64,000 nucleotides of DNA, taken from assembly GCF_020404405.1 (NCBI RefSeq), contig NZ_JAIZDA010000001.1, positions 310,001-374,000 of the forward strand, read 5' to 3'. The notes under the pieces are model-generated. The model worked only from the letters and a program-made list of their open reading frames with translations, was not told the DNA's origin and did not search any database. The position numbers were made by a program, and so were the translations under genes. Positions 31,839 through 39,809 of this stretch are shown in pieces. Each line of letters starts with the position of its first letter. Position 1 is the stretch's first letter. This DNA comes from Novosphingobium sp. FKTRR1 (lineage in GTDB: Bacteria > Pseudomonadota > Alphaproteobacteria > Sphingomonadales > Sphingomonadaceae).

Positions 31839-33040
31839 GGCTTGGCTCCCGCCGCGATCCAGCGGCCCAGCGTGTCGCGCTCGGCGCGGGTCATGCCGGT
31901 CTCGTTGCCCAGCGGCATGATCTCGGCATCCACCGCCACCGCCTTGATCCGTGGCGCCACGGCGGCGACATGATCGGCGCTATCGAGCACGATCCCGAGC
32001 GGCGGATCGGTGATACCGTCATGGGTCGGACGTAGGGCGTGGCAGCCGGAACAATGCTTTTGCAGGATCGGCTGCACAGTGGCGAATGTCGGCGGGCCAT
32101 CCGCTGCGGGCGCAGCAGGCGCGGCGTTCGCGCCCTTTTCCGCCGAAACGTAGGTCACGCTGATCAGGGCCAGCACCGCTGCCACCAGCATCGCCCGCCC
32201 GGTCGGCGCGGCGGTATGGCGCAAGTTGAAGACATGGCGCACCGCCACGCCGGTCGCCCCCAGCAGCGCCAGCACCAGCCAGGGCCGCTGCGCACCGAAG
32301 GTCATCGGGTAATGGTGGCTGATCATGATGAACAGCACCGGCAAGGTCATGTAATTGTTGTGCACCGAGCGTTGCTTGCCCGCCTTGCCAAGCGCCGGAT
32401 CGGGCACTTTGCCCGCTTTCAGCGCGGCCACCACCTTGCGCTGGTTGGGGATGATGACCATGAACACGTTGGCCACCATCACCGTGCCCAGCATCGCTCC
32501 TACATGCAGATAGGCGCCGCGCGGATTGAACACCGCGCACAAGCCCCATGCCGCGCCGACCAGAAACGCGAACCAGACCACGCCCAGCGCGCGATTGTTC
32601 CGACCCAGCGGCGATCGGCACAGTCCGTCATAGACCAGCCAGCCCGCCACCAGCGCCGAAAGTCCGATGCCGATCGCGTCAATCTGGCTCAAGTCCGCGC
32701 GCGCACGATCGATCAGAAAGCTTTTGGCGCCGACGTAATAGACCAGCACCAGCAGGGCAAAGCCGCTCAGCCAGGTGAAATAGGCTTCCCATTTGAACCA
32801 GTGCAGGTCGTCGGGCAGGGTGCCTGGCGCCACGACGTACTTCTGCTTGTGATAGAACCCGCCACCATGGACCGACCAGACCTCGCCCGAAGCCGATCCT
32901 TCGCGCGGGGGCTTGAGGTGGTTGTCGAGCCAGACGAAGTAGAAGGATGATCCGATCCACGCGATCCCGGCGGTCAGATGCAGCCAGCGGATCGCCAGAT
33001 TGAGCCATTCGGCGATGTCGATGTTCAGGGCAATGGTCAC
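31835..33040 (-). CDS. puuD: PuuD-type urate oxidase with C-terminal cytochrome c domain
   Basis: 401 residues. About eight membrane helices occupy residues 12-300, starting with the motif LAIRWLHLTAGIAWIGSSFYFVWLDNHL. A soluble cytochrome c domain follows, binding haem through C330-x-x-C333-H334 (KHCSGCH) with a probable axial Met in EIMPLGNETGM. This membrane-bound enzyme oxidises urate to 5-hydroxyisourate using a respiratory acceptor instead of releasing peroxide, unlike uricase. The next gene downstream encodes HIU hydrolase and the preceding one OHCU decarboxylase, each with a 4-nt overlap. The electron acceptor is not encoded in this operon. Confidence 0.94.
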   Translation of the reverse strand: MTIALNIDIAEWLNLAIRWLHLTAGIAWIGSSFYFVWLDNHLKPPREGSASGEVWSVHGGGFYHKQKYVVAPGTLPDDLHWFKWEAYFTWLSGFALLVLVYYVGAKSFLIDRARADLSQIDAIGIGLSALVAGWLVYDGLCRSPLGRNNRALGVVWFAFLVGAAWGLCAVFNPRGAYLHVGAMLGTVMVANVFMVIIPNQRKVVAALKAGKVPDPALGKAGKQRSVHNNYMTLPVLFIMISHHYPMTFGAQRPWLVLALLGATGVAVRHVFNLRHTAAPTGRAMLVAAVLALISVTYVSAEKGANAAPAAPAADGPPTFATVQPILQKHCSGCHALRPTHDGITDPPLGIVLDSADHVAAVAPRIKAVAVDAEIMPLGNETGMTRAERDTLGRWIAAGAKP

Positions 33041-33507
33041 GCCTGCGCCTCCTTCGCCTGATCCTGCAACCCCGAATCGGCCAGTCTGAGCCGCACGATT
33101 TCGCCGATCTGGCCGATGGCGGTGGCAATTTCGACCTCGCGATCATGGCCAAGCCGTTCAGCCATCGCGCGCAGGATGCCGGCCTTGTCGGTCAGACGCA
33201 CGCAGACGATGAAGGGAAATCCGAACTTCTCACGATAAGCCGCGTTCAATTCATGGAATTTGGCGAACTCATCCTCGCTCAGCCGGTCCAGCCCGGCAGA
33301 GGCCTGCTCGGCCGCAGAAGCCTGCGTCAGCGTACGGTCGAGTGCCGCCTTTCCCGCCAGTTCGGGGTGCGCACGGATCAGGGCGAGCCGTTCTGCATCG
33401 CTGGCGGCATGGACCACCGCCATCAGATCGGCCCAACGATCGCCGGACGAAGGCAACGCATCGGCGCGCGCCTCGATCCACGGACTGTGTTCGAACAGCG
33501 CGGTCAA
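33037..33507 (-). CDS. uraD: OHCU decarboxylase
   Basis: 156 residues from a TTG start at 33507. It decarboxylates 2-oxo-4-hydroxy-4-carboxy-5-ureidoimidazoline to S-allantoin. Family markers are LFEHSPWIEARA, the catalytic histidine H47 in IRAHPELAGKAAL, LSEDEFAKFHELNAAYREKFGFPFI and the late EIATAIGQIGEIVRLRL. The start is fixed by AAGGAG seven bases upstream and by the TTGA overlap with the hpxZ stop; longer in-frame extensions read through hpxZ. It completes the three-step urate-to-allantoin set with puuD and uraH next door. Confidence 0.93.
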   Translation of the reverse strand: MTALFEHSPWIEARADALPSSGDRWADLMAVVHAASDAERLALIRAHPELAGKAALDRTLTQASAAEQASAGLDRLSEDEFAKFHELNAAYREKFGFPFIVCVRLTDKAGILRAMAERLGHDREVEIATAIGQIGEIVRLRLADSGLQDQAKEAQA

Positions 33508-33884
33508 TGCGACGCTCCTTCCAGACTGACATGCGCCGACACCACCTTCCAGCCATCGGCGAACTTCACCCATGACTGCGACTGGCGGCCCCGGCGCTGG
33601 GCACCTTCGCGAAAGAACTCGGCGTCGGCGGTGGCAAAGCTGTCGCCATAGGTCGTGATCGCGACCTGCCCCAGCCGCCGCTGCGGCGATCCACCGCGCC
33701 CCTTGCGGAATGCGCGGATCGCCTCGATCCCCCACAGCACTTCGCCGACGCCGAACCGGTTGGTGGTCGGCGCATCGTGGAACAGCGCGTCCATCGTTGC
33801 GATATCATCGGCCATCAGCGCCGCCTCGTAAGCCGCGAAAGCCGCCATCACCTCGGCCAGCGCAACCGGATCGTTGATCGTCAT
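33504..33884 (-). CDS. hpxZ: HpxZ/AtzH-like protein (oxalurate catabolism)
   Basis: 126 residues, a single SnoaL/NTF2-like domain of the HpxZ (DUF3225, AtzH-like) type: LAEVMAAFAAYEAALMADDIATMDALFHDAP, FGVGEVLWGIEAIRAFRKGRG, ITTYGDSFATADAEFFREG and QSQSWVKFADGWKVVSAHVS. In Klebsiella hpxZ accompanies hpxWXY, the genes for oxalurate and oxamate breakdown; its exact activity is not settled. Here it is embedded between puuE and uraD with 4-nt overlaps on both sides, separated from hpxX/hpxY by 7 kb but in the same operon. Confidence 0.88.
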   Translation of the reverse strand: MTINDPVALAEVMAAFAAYEAALMADDIATMDALFHDAPTTNRFGVGEVLWGIEAIRAFRKGRGGSPQRRLGQVAITTYGDSFATADAEFFREGAQRRGRQSQSWVKFADGWKVVSAHVSLEGASH

Positions 33885-34777
33885 GCCGGGTACTCCGCCT
33901 GCCAGTGCTGCGCGATGGCGAGCCGCGTCGCCACCCAGGCCTGCCCGCTGGCAATCACATGGTCGCAGAACCGCGCCAGCGCCCGCGCCCGCCCCGGTCG
34001 CCCGGCGATGCGGCCATGCAGCCCGACCGACATCATCCGCCCGCCTTCTTCACAAAGCTGGTCAAATGTATCGCGCAAGTATCTGAAAAACTGCTCGCCC
34101 TCGGTGAATCCGTTCAGCGCCACGATCTTCATGTCGTTGGCATCGAGCGAATAGGGCACGATCAGTTGAGACTTGCCAAAGCGCCTGTCCCAGTACGGCA
34201 GATCGTCGGCATAGCTGTCGGCATCATAAACGAAACCGCCCTCCTCGACGACGAGCCGCGCGGTATTGGGCGAGGTCCGCCCCTGATACCAGCCCAACGG
34301 CCGACTGCCGGTCAGCCGGGTGTGCAGCGCGATTGCCTGCGCGATGTGGTCGCGCTCGACCGCTTCGGGCAGATACTGGTAGTCGATCCAGCGATAACCG
34401 TGGCTGGCGATCTCCCACCCCGCCTCAAGCATCGCCTCGACCGCCTGCGGGTTGGCCTCCAGCGCCTTGGCGACGCCGAACACGGTTACCGGCAATTGCC
34501 GTTCGGTGAACAGCCGGTGCAGTCGCCAGAACCCGGCGCGGCTGCCGTATTCGTACAGGCTTTCCATCGCCATCGCGCGCGCCGGATGGCTGGCTGCGCC
34601 GACCATTTCCGACAGGAAGCTTTCCGAGCCCTTGTCGCCATTGAGGACCGAGTTTTCGGCCCCTTCCTCGTAGTTGATGACGAACTGCACCGCCACGCGC
34701 GCGCCGTCCGGCCAATGCGGATCGGGCGGGGTGCGGCCATAGCCGACCAGATCGCGTGGCAGTGCGGGCTCGCTCAT
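33881..34777 (-). CDS. puuE: Allantoinase, PuuE (polysaccharide deacetylase-like) type
   Basis: 298 residues. The protein opens with DLVGYGRTPPDPHWPDGARVAVQFVINYEEGAENSVLNGD, the PuuE signature, and carries ESLYEYGSRAGFWRLHRLF, EIASHGYRWIDY and GRTSPNT in the NodB-like fold. PuuE hydrolyses allantoin to allantoate without the metal site of classical allantoinase. The ATG at 34777 overlaps the aminotransferase stop by 4 nt. The near full-length match and location between urate and allantoate genes make the call secure. Confidence 0.95.
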   Translation of the reverse strand: MSEPALPRDLVGYGRTPPDPHWPDGARVAVQFVINYEEGAENSVLNGDKGSESFLSEMVGAASHPARAMAMESLYEYGSRAGFWRLHRLFTERQLPVTVFGVAKALEANPQAVEAMLEAGWEIASHGYRWIDYQYLPEAVERDHIAQAIALHTRLTGSRPLGWYQGRTSPNTARLVVEEGGFVYDADSYADDLPYWDRRFGKSQLIVPYSLDANDMKIVALNGFTEGEQFFRYLRDTFDQLCEEGGRMMSVGLHGRIAGRPGRARALARFCDHVIASGQAWVATRLAIAQHWQAEYPA

Positions 34778-36018
34778 GCGACGGCCTCCCACGCGGCCAG
34801 CGCGGCGGGTACCGCCTCGCCCACCGGAACGGCCAGCCCTTCGGCCTTCAAACAGGCTTCGAGCGCGCCAAGGGTCAGCAGCACTTTGTGCTTCATCGCG
34901 TTGTAGCCCATCGCGCCAAAGCGCCAGACGCGCCCCTGCAGCGGCCCGAACGCGGTGCCGATCTCGATCTCGAAGTGGTCGCGCATGGCCGCGCGCACGC
35001 GCTCGCCGTCGATGCCGTCGGGAATCCACGCGCCGGTCACATTGGTCATGCGATGGGCATCGTCGCCGAAAATCCGCAAGCCCAGCGCGCGCAGGCCCGC
35101 CGCCATCGCGGCCCCGGCGCGGCGATGGCGGGCAAAGCGCGCCTCCAGCCCCTCGGCCAGCGCCACCCGGGCGCATTCGCGCGCGGCATAGAGCATGCTC
35201 GTCGCTTCGGTATGGTGGTTGAGCCGCTTGTCCGACCAGTAATCCATGATCATCGCCAGATCGAAGTAGTTGGAGCCGATGCGCGGCCCCTGCCCATCAA
35301 CGATGTCGGCGCGGCGGATGCCCTGTTCGACATGGCGACGGGCAAAGATCCGCTCGGCAGCGCGCTCGGAAATGGTGATCGGGGCCGAACCGGACGGACC
35401 GCCAAGGCACTTCTGCAAGCCCCCGGTCACCACGTCGACGCCCCAGCGGTCGGCCGCGATCTCCATGCCGCCAAGCGTTGCGGTGGCATCGACATAGCTG
35501 AACGCGCCGTGCGCCCGCGCAAGATCGCCCAAGCCTTCCAGCGGTTGCGCCATCGTGGTCGAGGTGTCGCCGTGGACCGTGGCGATAACCTTTGCCCCCG
35601 ACCGCGCCAGCGCCTGCGCAATGGCATCGAGCGGCACGACCTCGCCCCACGGCGCCTCGACCGTGGCGATGGTCGCGCCGATACGGGTAAGGATCTCGGT
35701 CAGCAGCAGGCCGAACCGCCCGAAGTTGACCACCAGCACGGTGTCGCCCGGCTGCACCAGACTGACCAGACTGGCCTCGATCGCCGCGCGCGCGGTGCCG
35801 TCGATCAGCATGGTCCACTGGTTCTGCGTGCCGAACACCGGCCGATAGAGCGCCATGACCTGGTTCATGTAACCGGTCATTTCGGGGTCGAACTGGCCGA
35901 GCAGGTCTGCCGCCATCGCGCGCAGCACGCGCGGGTGGGCGTTGACCGGACCCGGCCCCATCAACAGACGCTGCGGCGGGTCGATCTCACCGAACAGCAA
36001 GGGATCAAGCGTGTTCAC
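34774..36018 (-). CDS. pucG: Ureidoglycine-glyoxylate aminotransferase (PucG/HpxJ type)
   Basis: 414 residues of the class V PLP aminotransferases related to alanine-glyoxylate transaminase. Markers are RLLMGPGPVNAHPRVLRAM, TMLIDGTARAAIEASL, THGD-like TVHGDTSTT, D177 in SYVDATATLGG and the PLP lysine K203 in GGLQKCLGG. In HpxJ/PucG this enzyme transfers the amino group of ureidoglycine to glyoxylate, giving glycine and oxalurate. Adjacency to allantoate amidohydrolase and to the hpxWXYZ set points to that reaction; alanine- or serine-glyoxylate transamination is the alternative. It starts at GTG 36018, sharing GTGA with the preceding stop. Confidence 0.88.
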   Translation of the reverse strand: MNTLDPLLFGEIDPPQRLLMGPGPVNAHPRVLRAMAADLLGQFDPEMTGYMNQVMALYRPVFGTQNQWTMLIDGTARAAIEASLVSLVQPGDTVLVVNFGRFGLLLTEILTRIGATIATVEAPWGEVVPLDAIAQALARSGAKVIATVHGDTSTTMAQPLEGLGDLARAHGAFSYVDATATLGGMEIAADRWGVDVVTGGLQKCLGGPSGSAPITISERAAERIFARRHVEQGIRRADIVDGQGPRIGSNYFDLAMIMDYWSDKRLNHHTEATSMLYAARECARVALAEGLEARFARHRRAGAAMAAGLRALGLRIFGDDAHRMTNVTGAWIPDGIDGERVRAAMRDHFEIEIGTAFGPLQGRVWRFGAMGYNAMKHKVLLTLGALEACLKAEGLAVPVGEAVPAALAAWEAVA

Positions 36019-37265
36019 ACGGAACCTCCAAGGCGATCGATGAAACCGGACATCACCGCCAGCGCGATCTGCGCGTCGGCGGGATCGACGTGCTCGGCCG
36101 GATTGTGGCTGACCCCGCCGCGGCAGCGGATGAACAGCATCGCCGTCGGGCACAGTGCCGCCATGACCATGGCATCATGCCCGGCGCCGGACACCAGCCT
36201 GCGTGATGGCTGTTCGGCTGCGGCCAACGCGGCGTCCATCACATCGACAAGCGCCGGATCGCACGGACTGGCGGGCAAATCATGGACCAGTGCGACTTCG
36301 ACACCGAGCGAACGACGCCGTGCAATTTCTTGCAATTGCGCGCATATTTCACTTGCCGCAAGGTCGCGCCGGGCCTGTTCGCCCGCGCGCACGTCAAGGC
36401 TGAAGGTCACCGCGCCGGGGATCACGTTGGCAGCACCGGGCTGCGCCTCGATCCGGCCGACGGTGGCGACAAGATCCGAGGCGGCGCTGGCCGCGATGCG
36501 CTCGACCGCAAGGATCATCTCCGCCGCGCCGGCAAGGGCATCGCGGCGCAAGGGCATCGTCGCGGTGCCCGCGTGCCCCGCCTGCCCGGTCACCTGCACG
36601 CGATAGCGCACTTGCGCGGCGATGCCGGTGACGGTGCCGACGGCAAGGCCCTCAGCCTCAAGCACCGGGCCCTGTTCGATATGCGCTTCGAGGTAGGCCA
36701 GCACTTCGCCGGAGCGGCGCGCTGCCGACAGGTATGCGCCGATATCGACCCCGGCGTCGGCCAGCGCCACCCCGTCGGCATCGACCACCGCCAGCGCCGC
36801 CGCATCGAGCGTTCCGGCCACGGCCCGGCTGGTCAGCATGGCGGCCGGAAAGCGCGAGCCTTCCTCGTCGCCAAAGGCATAGACCTCGACCGGAAACGGC
36901 ATCCGACGGCCGGCATCGTTCAGCGCGGCCACCGCCTCGATCCCCAGCATGATACCCAGCGGCCCATCGTAGCGGCCGCCATCGCGCACGCTGTCGAGGT
37001 GACTGCCGATGATCAGCGCAGGGGCCGCAGGCGTGGTGCCTTCGTAGCGGCCGATCAGGTTGGCCGCAGCGTCCTGCCGCACGGCCATGCCCGCCTGTGC
37101 CATCCATTCGGCCAGCGTGGCTTGCGCGGCGCGATAGGCGGGCGAGAGATAGGCGCGGAACAGGCCATCGGCCATGTCGGTATAAGGCGCGAGGCCAAGC
37201 GCATCGCAGCGGGCGACCGCACGCGCGCCCCCGACCCCGGCACCGACTGGCCCGCCGGCTACCAT
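36015..37265 (-). CDS. Allantoate amidohydrolase (M20 family)
   Basis: 416 residues of the zinc-dependent amidase/hydantoinase-carbamoylase group. Metal ligands are seen as H89 in IIGSHLDSV, D100 in GGRYDGPLG, E134/E135 in FGDEEGSRF, the histidine in EAHIEQGPVLE, and the C-terminal histidine in SHNPAEHV; the substrate loop is SGAGHDAMVMA. It would hydrolyse allantoate to ureidoglycine, ammonia and CO2. No ureidoglycine aminohydrolase or ureidoglycolate lyase gene is seen, so the product goes to the aminotransferase encoded next. The start overlaps the hpxW end by 7 nt. A related N-carbamoyl amino acid hydrolase is the alternative. Confidence 0.9.
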   Translation of the reverse strand: MVAGGPVGAGVGGARAVARCDALGLAPYTDMADGLFRAYLSPAYRAAQATLAEWMAQAGMAVRQDAAANLIGRYEGTTPAAPALIIGSHLDSVRDGGRYDGPLGIMLGIEAVAALNDAGRRMPFPVEVYAFGDEEGSRFPAAMLTSRAVAGTLDAAALAVVDADGVALADAGVDIGAYLSAARRSGEVLAYLEAHIEQGPVLEAEGLAVGTVTGIAAQVRYRVQVTGQAGHAGTATMPLRRDALAGAAEMILAVERIAASAASDLVATVGRIEAQPGAANVIPGAVTFSLDVRAGEQARRDLAASEICAQLQEIARRRSLGVEVALVHDLPASPCDPALVDVMDAALAAAEQPSRRLVSGAGHDAMVMAALCPTAMLFIRCRGGVSHNPAEHVDPADAQIALAVMSGFIDRLGGSV

Positions 37266-38878
37266 GCGGCCACCGCGCCATCGCTGCGCGGGTCGGTTGC
37301 GCCGTCCAGCCGACCGTCAGGGTGGCGGACGATGGCCCCGGCATGGCCCATCGTCGCGGTCAGCGGCCCTGCCCGCTCCACGTCGTGCCCGGCAGCGGCC
37401 AGCGCCGCGTAGAGCGTCGGGTCAAAGCCGTCCTCAACCTTCAACGTGGTGGTCTGGTCGCCCCATGTCCGACCCAGCAGCCAGCGCGGCGCCGAGATCG
37501 CTGCCTGCAGGTCCACCCCGAAGCGGGCATAGCGGGTGAACAGCGCGGCCTGGGTCTGCGGCTGGCCTTCACCGCCCATCGTGCCATAGGCCATGACCCG
37601 GCCATCAGCGAACTTCGCCAGCGCGGGGTTGAGCGTGTGGAACGGCTTGCGCCCCGGTTTGAGCGCGTTCCAGCCACTCTCCGCCAACCGGAAACTGCTG
37701 CCCCGGTTCTGCCAGACAATGCCGGTGCGCGGCAGAACCAGCCCCGATCCGAACTCGAAATAGGTCGACTGGATCGCACTGACCACCCGGCCTTCGCCAT
37801 CGGCCGCGCCGAACCAGCAGGTATCGCCCCATTGCGGCGGCTGCGGCCAGGCCAGGGCCTGTGCGGGATCGATCCGCGCGGCCAATTCGTCCAGCGCGGC
37901 AGGGTCATCGAGCAGCCGTTGATGGTCGAAATCGTGCCAGGCCGGATCGCCCACATGCTGGTCACGCAGCAGGAACGCCTGCTTGGTGGCTTCGACCAAG
38001 GCGTGGACATGATCAAACGAATCAACGACCTCTGGCGAGAACCTGTCAAACAGAGCGAGGATCAGCAGCGAGGCGAAGCCCTGCGTCGGCGGGGCGGTGT
38101 TGAACAAGCGACCTTCGCGCACCATCACGCTCAACGGCGCGGGCCGGGTGGCGCGATGGGCGGCAAGATCGGCAGCGCTGACCGGACTGCCCAGCTCGGC
38201 CAGATCGGCGGCTACGTCGCTTGCCAGCGCGCCGGTATAGAAGCTGCCCGGCCCCTCCGCCGCGATCCGCCGCAGCGTTTCAGCCAGCAGAGGCTGGCGC
38301 AGGCTGTCGCCAACTTCAAGCGGACGGCCTTGCGGTTCGAACACGCGCGCATAAAGGCCGGGCTGGTGGCGCAATTCATCGCCCTTGGCCAGCGCGAGCG
38401 CCGCGCCGCCTGCGGTTACCGGCACGCCCGCTTCGGCATGGGCGATCGCATCGCGCAGCAGCCGTTCGAGTGGCAGGCGTTCGAGCGGCAGGGAACCGCC
38501 CGACCCGGCCAGCAAAGCCTCCCATGCCGACAGCGTGCCCGCGACGGTATTGGCGGCCAAGGGCCCGCGTGTCGGCACCGAATGATGTCCGGCATACAGA
38601 TCGAGGTTCGCCGCCTGCGCCGCGCCGCCGACGCCGTGGATCGCATGAACCTGCCCGTCGGGTTCGGCGACCAGCCAGAAGCCATCGCCGCCGATCGCGG
38701 TCATGTGCGGGTAGACCACCGCCAGCGTCGCGGCGACGGCGATCGTCGCCTCCACCGCGTTGCCGCCATCCTGCAACACGCCAAGCCCCGCCTGCGCCGC
38801 AAGGTGATGCGGCGCGGTGACCATGCCCCCTTGGCCATGAACGGTGCGGTCGCTGACGGTGTGGAGCCCCCCGGTCAT
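37259..38878 (-). CDS. hpxW: Oxamate amidohydrolase HpxW (gamma-glutamyltransferase-like Ntn hydrolase)
   Basis: 539 residues of the gamma-glutamyltranspeptidase fold, but without a signal peptide, so cytoplasmic. The N-terminal part has VTAPHHLAAQAGLGVLQDGGNAVEATIAVAATLAVV and YPHMTAIGGDGFWLVAE; the autoprocessing site is T353 in WGDTCWFGAADG, followed by RVVSAIQSTYFEFGSG and YGTMGGEGQPQ. HpxW of Klebsiella has this architecture and hydrolyses oxamate to oxalate and ammonia in urate catabolism. Flanking genes for allantoate and oxalurate steps support the same role over glutathione metabolism. Its ATG is 4 nt after the nucleosidase stop. Confidence 0.87.
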   Translation of the reverse strand: MTGGLHTVSDRTVHGQGGMVTAPHHLAAQAGLGVLQDGGNAVEATIAVAATLAVVYPHMTAIGGDGFWLVAEPDGQVHAIHGVGGAAQAANLDLYAGHHSVPTRGPLAANTVAGTLSAWEALLAGSGGSLPLERLPLERLLRDAIAHAEAGVPVTAGGAALALAKGDELRHQPGLYARVFEPQGRPLEVGDSLRQPLLAETLRRIAAEGPGSFYTGALASDVAADLAELGSPVSAADLAAHRATRPAPLSVMVREGRLFNTAPPTQGFASLLILALFDRFSPEVVDSFDHVHALVEATKQAFLLRDQHVGDPAWHDFDHQRLLDDPAALDELAARIDPAQALAWPQPPQWGDTCWFGAADGEGRVVSAIQSTYFEFGSGLVLPRTGIVWQNRGSSFRLAESGWNALKPGRKPFHTLNPALAKFADGRVMAYGTMGGEGQPQTQAALFTRYARFGVDLQAAISAPRWLLGRTWGDQTTTLKVEDGFDPTLYAALAAAGHDVERAGPLTATMGHAGAIVRHPDGRLDGATDPRSDGAVAAW

Positions 38879-38882
38879 CGGA

Positions 38883-39809
38883 TCAGTCCGGCAGCGCGGC
38901 GACATAGGCGCGCACGACATGCGCCGAGTTGGCCGAGGCAAGGTGCTCGAACGTGTACTCCATGTTCTTGTCGGCATCGCCACCGGCAAGGTCGGACAGG
39001 CTGCGGAAGATGATCGTGGGCACGGTGTTGGCCCATGCCACTTGCGCCACGGCGGCGCTTTCCATGTCGAGCACGCGGGCCTTCCATGCGCCGAACAGGT
39101 ATTCGCGGAATTCGGCGTTGTCGGCATAGATCCCGGCGGTCACCCCGGTGCCGCCGACCTGCACTTTGGGTTCGCGCGGCAGGCACAGTTCCGACCCGGC
39201 GCGCGCCTTGTCGCTTGGCGCAACGCAGCGTTCGAGCTTGATCGTGGGCACGACCTTGCGCGCCAGCGCGAGCAACCCCGCATCCATCGGAATGGCGAAG
39301 AAGCGCTTGTTGGCCTCGGCCGCATTGCTGACGGTGGTCCCGCGCGGAAAGATGAAATTCCAGTTGGCAGGCGCTCCCGCGATGTGTTCGGGCGGCTGCC
39401 AGCCTTGCGCGGTCTTGCGCGCGAACGAGGCTTCGAGATACTGGCCCCAGTCCTCGGGCACGACGACATCACCGATCGACAGCGAGGGGTCCACCCCCCC
39501 GGCGATCCCCGAAAAGACGATGCGCTTGACGGTAAAGCGGTCGAGCACGAGCTGGGTGTTCATCGCCGCGTTGACGACGCTGACCCCGCTTTGCATCAGG
39601 ATCACCGGCTTGCCCTCAAGCGTCCCGGTGAGAAAGGTCAGCCCGTTGATCGTATGGCTCTTGGGCCCCGTGATCGCCCCTTCGAGCGCGTCCCACTCGG
39701 GCTTGAAGGCGGTCATGACCACGGTGCGCGGGGCATCGTCGAGCTTCTGGGCCTGGGCCACACAGGGCAGCGCCAGCGCGGCGAAAGCATAAGCGAATTG
39801 GCGGATCAT
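38883..39809 (-). CDS. Exported MTAN-like purine nucleosidase
   Basis: 308 residues with a signal peptide (MIRQFAYAFAALALPCVAQA), predicting a periplasmic enzyme. The body is the PNP/UDP phosphorylase superfamily: VVMTAFKPEWDAL, SGVSVVNAAMNTQLVLD, FSGIAGGVDPSLSIGDVVVPEDW, and the nucleosidase active-site segments LDMESAAVAQVAW and FRSLSDLAGGDADKN, with the acid-base glutamate and aspartate of MTA/SAH nucleosidases. It would release a purine base from nucleosides outside the cytoplasm; the AzgA-type permease encoded immediately upstream (4-nt overlap) could import that base. The natural nucleoside is not fixed by sequence. Confidence 0.85.
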   Translation of the reverse strand: MIRQFAYAFAALALPCVAQAQKLDDAPRTVVMTAFKPEWDALEGAITGPKSHTINGLTFLTGTLEGKPVILMQSGVSVVNAAMNTQLVLDRFTVKRIVFSGIAGGVDPSLSIGDVVVPEDWGQYLEASFARKTAQGWQPPEHIAGAPANWNFIFPRGTTVSNAAEANKRFFAIPMDAGLLALARKVVPTIKLERCVAPSDKARAGSELCLPREPKVQVGGTGVTAGIYADNAEFREYLFGAWKARVLDMESAAVAQVAWANTVPTIIFRSLSDLAGGDADKNMEYTFEHLASANSAHVVRAYVAALPD

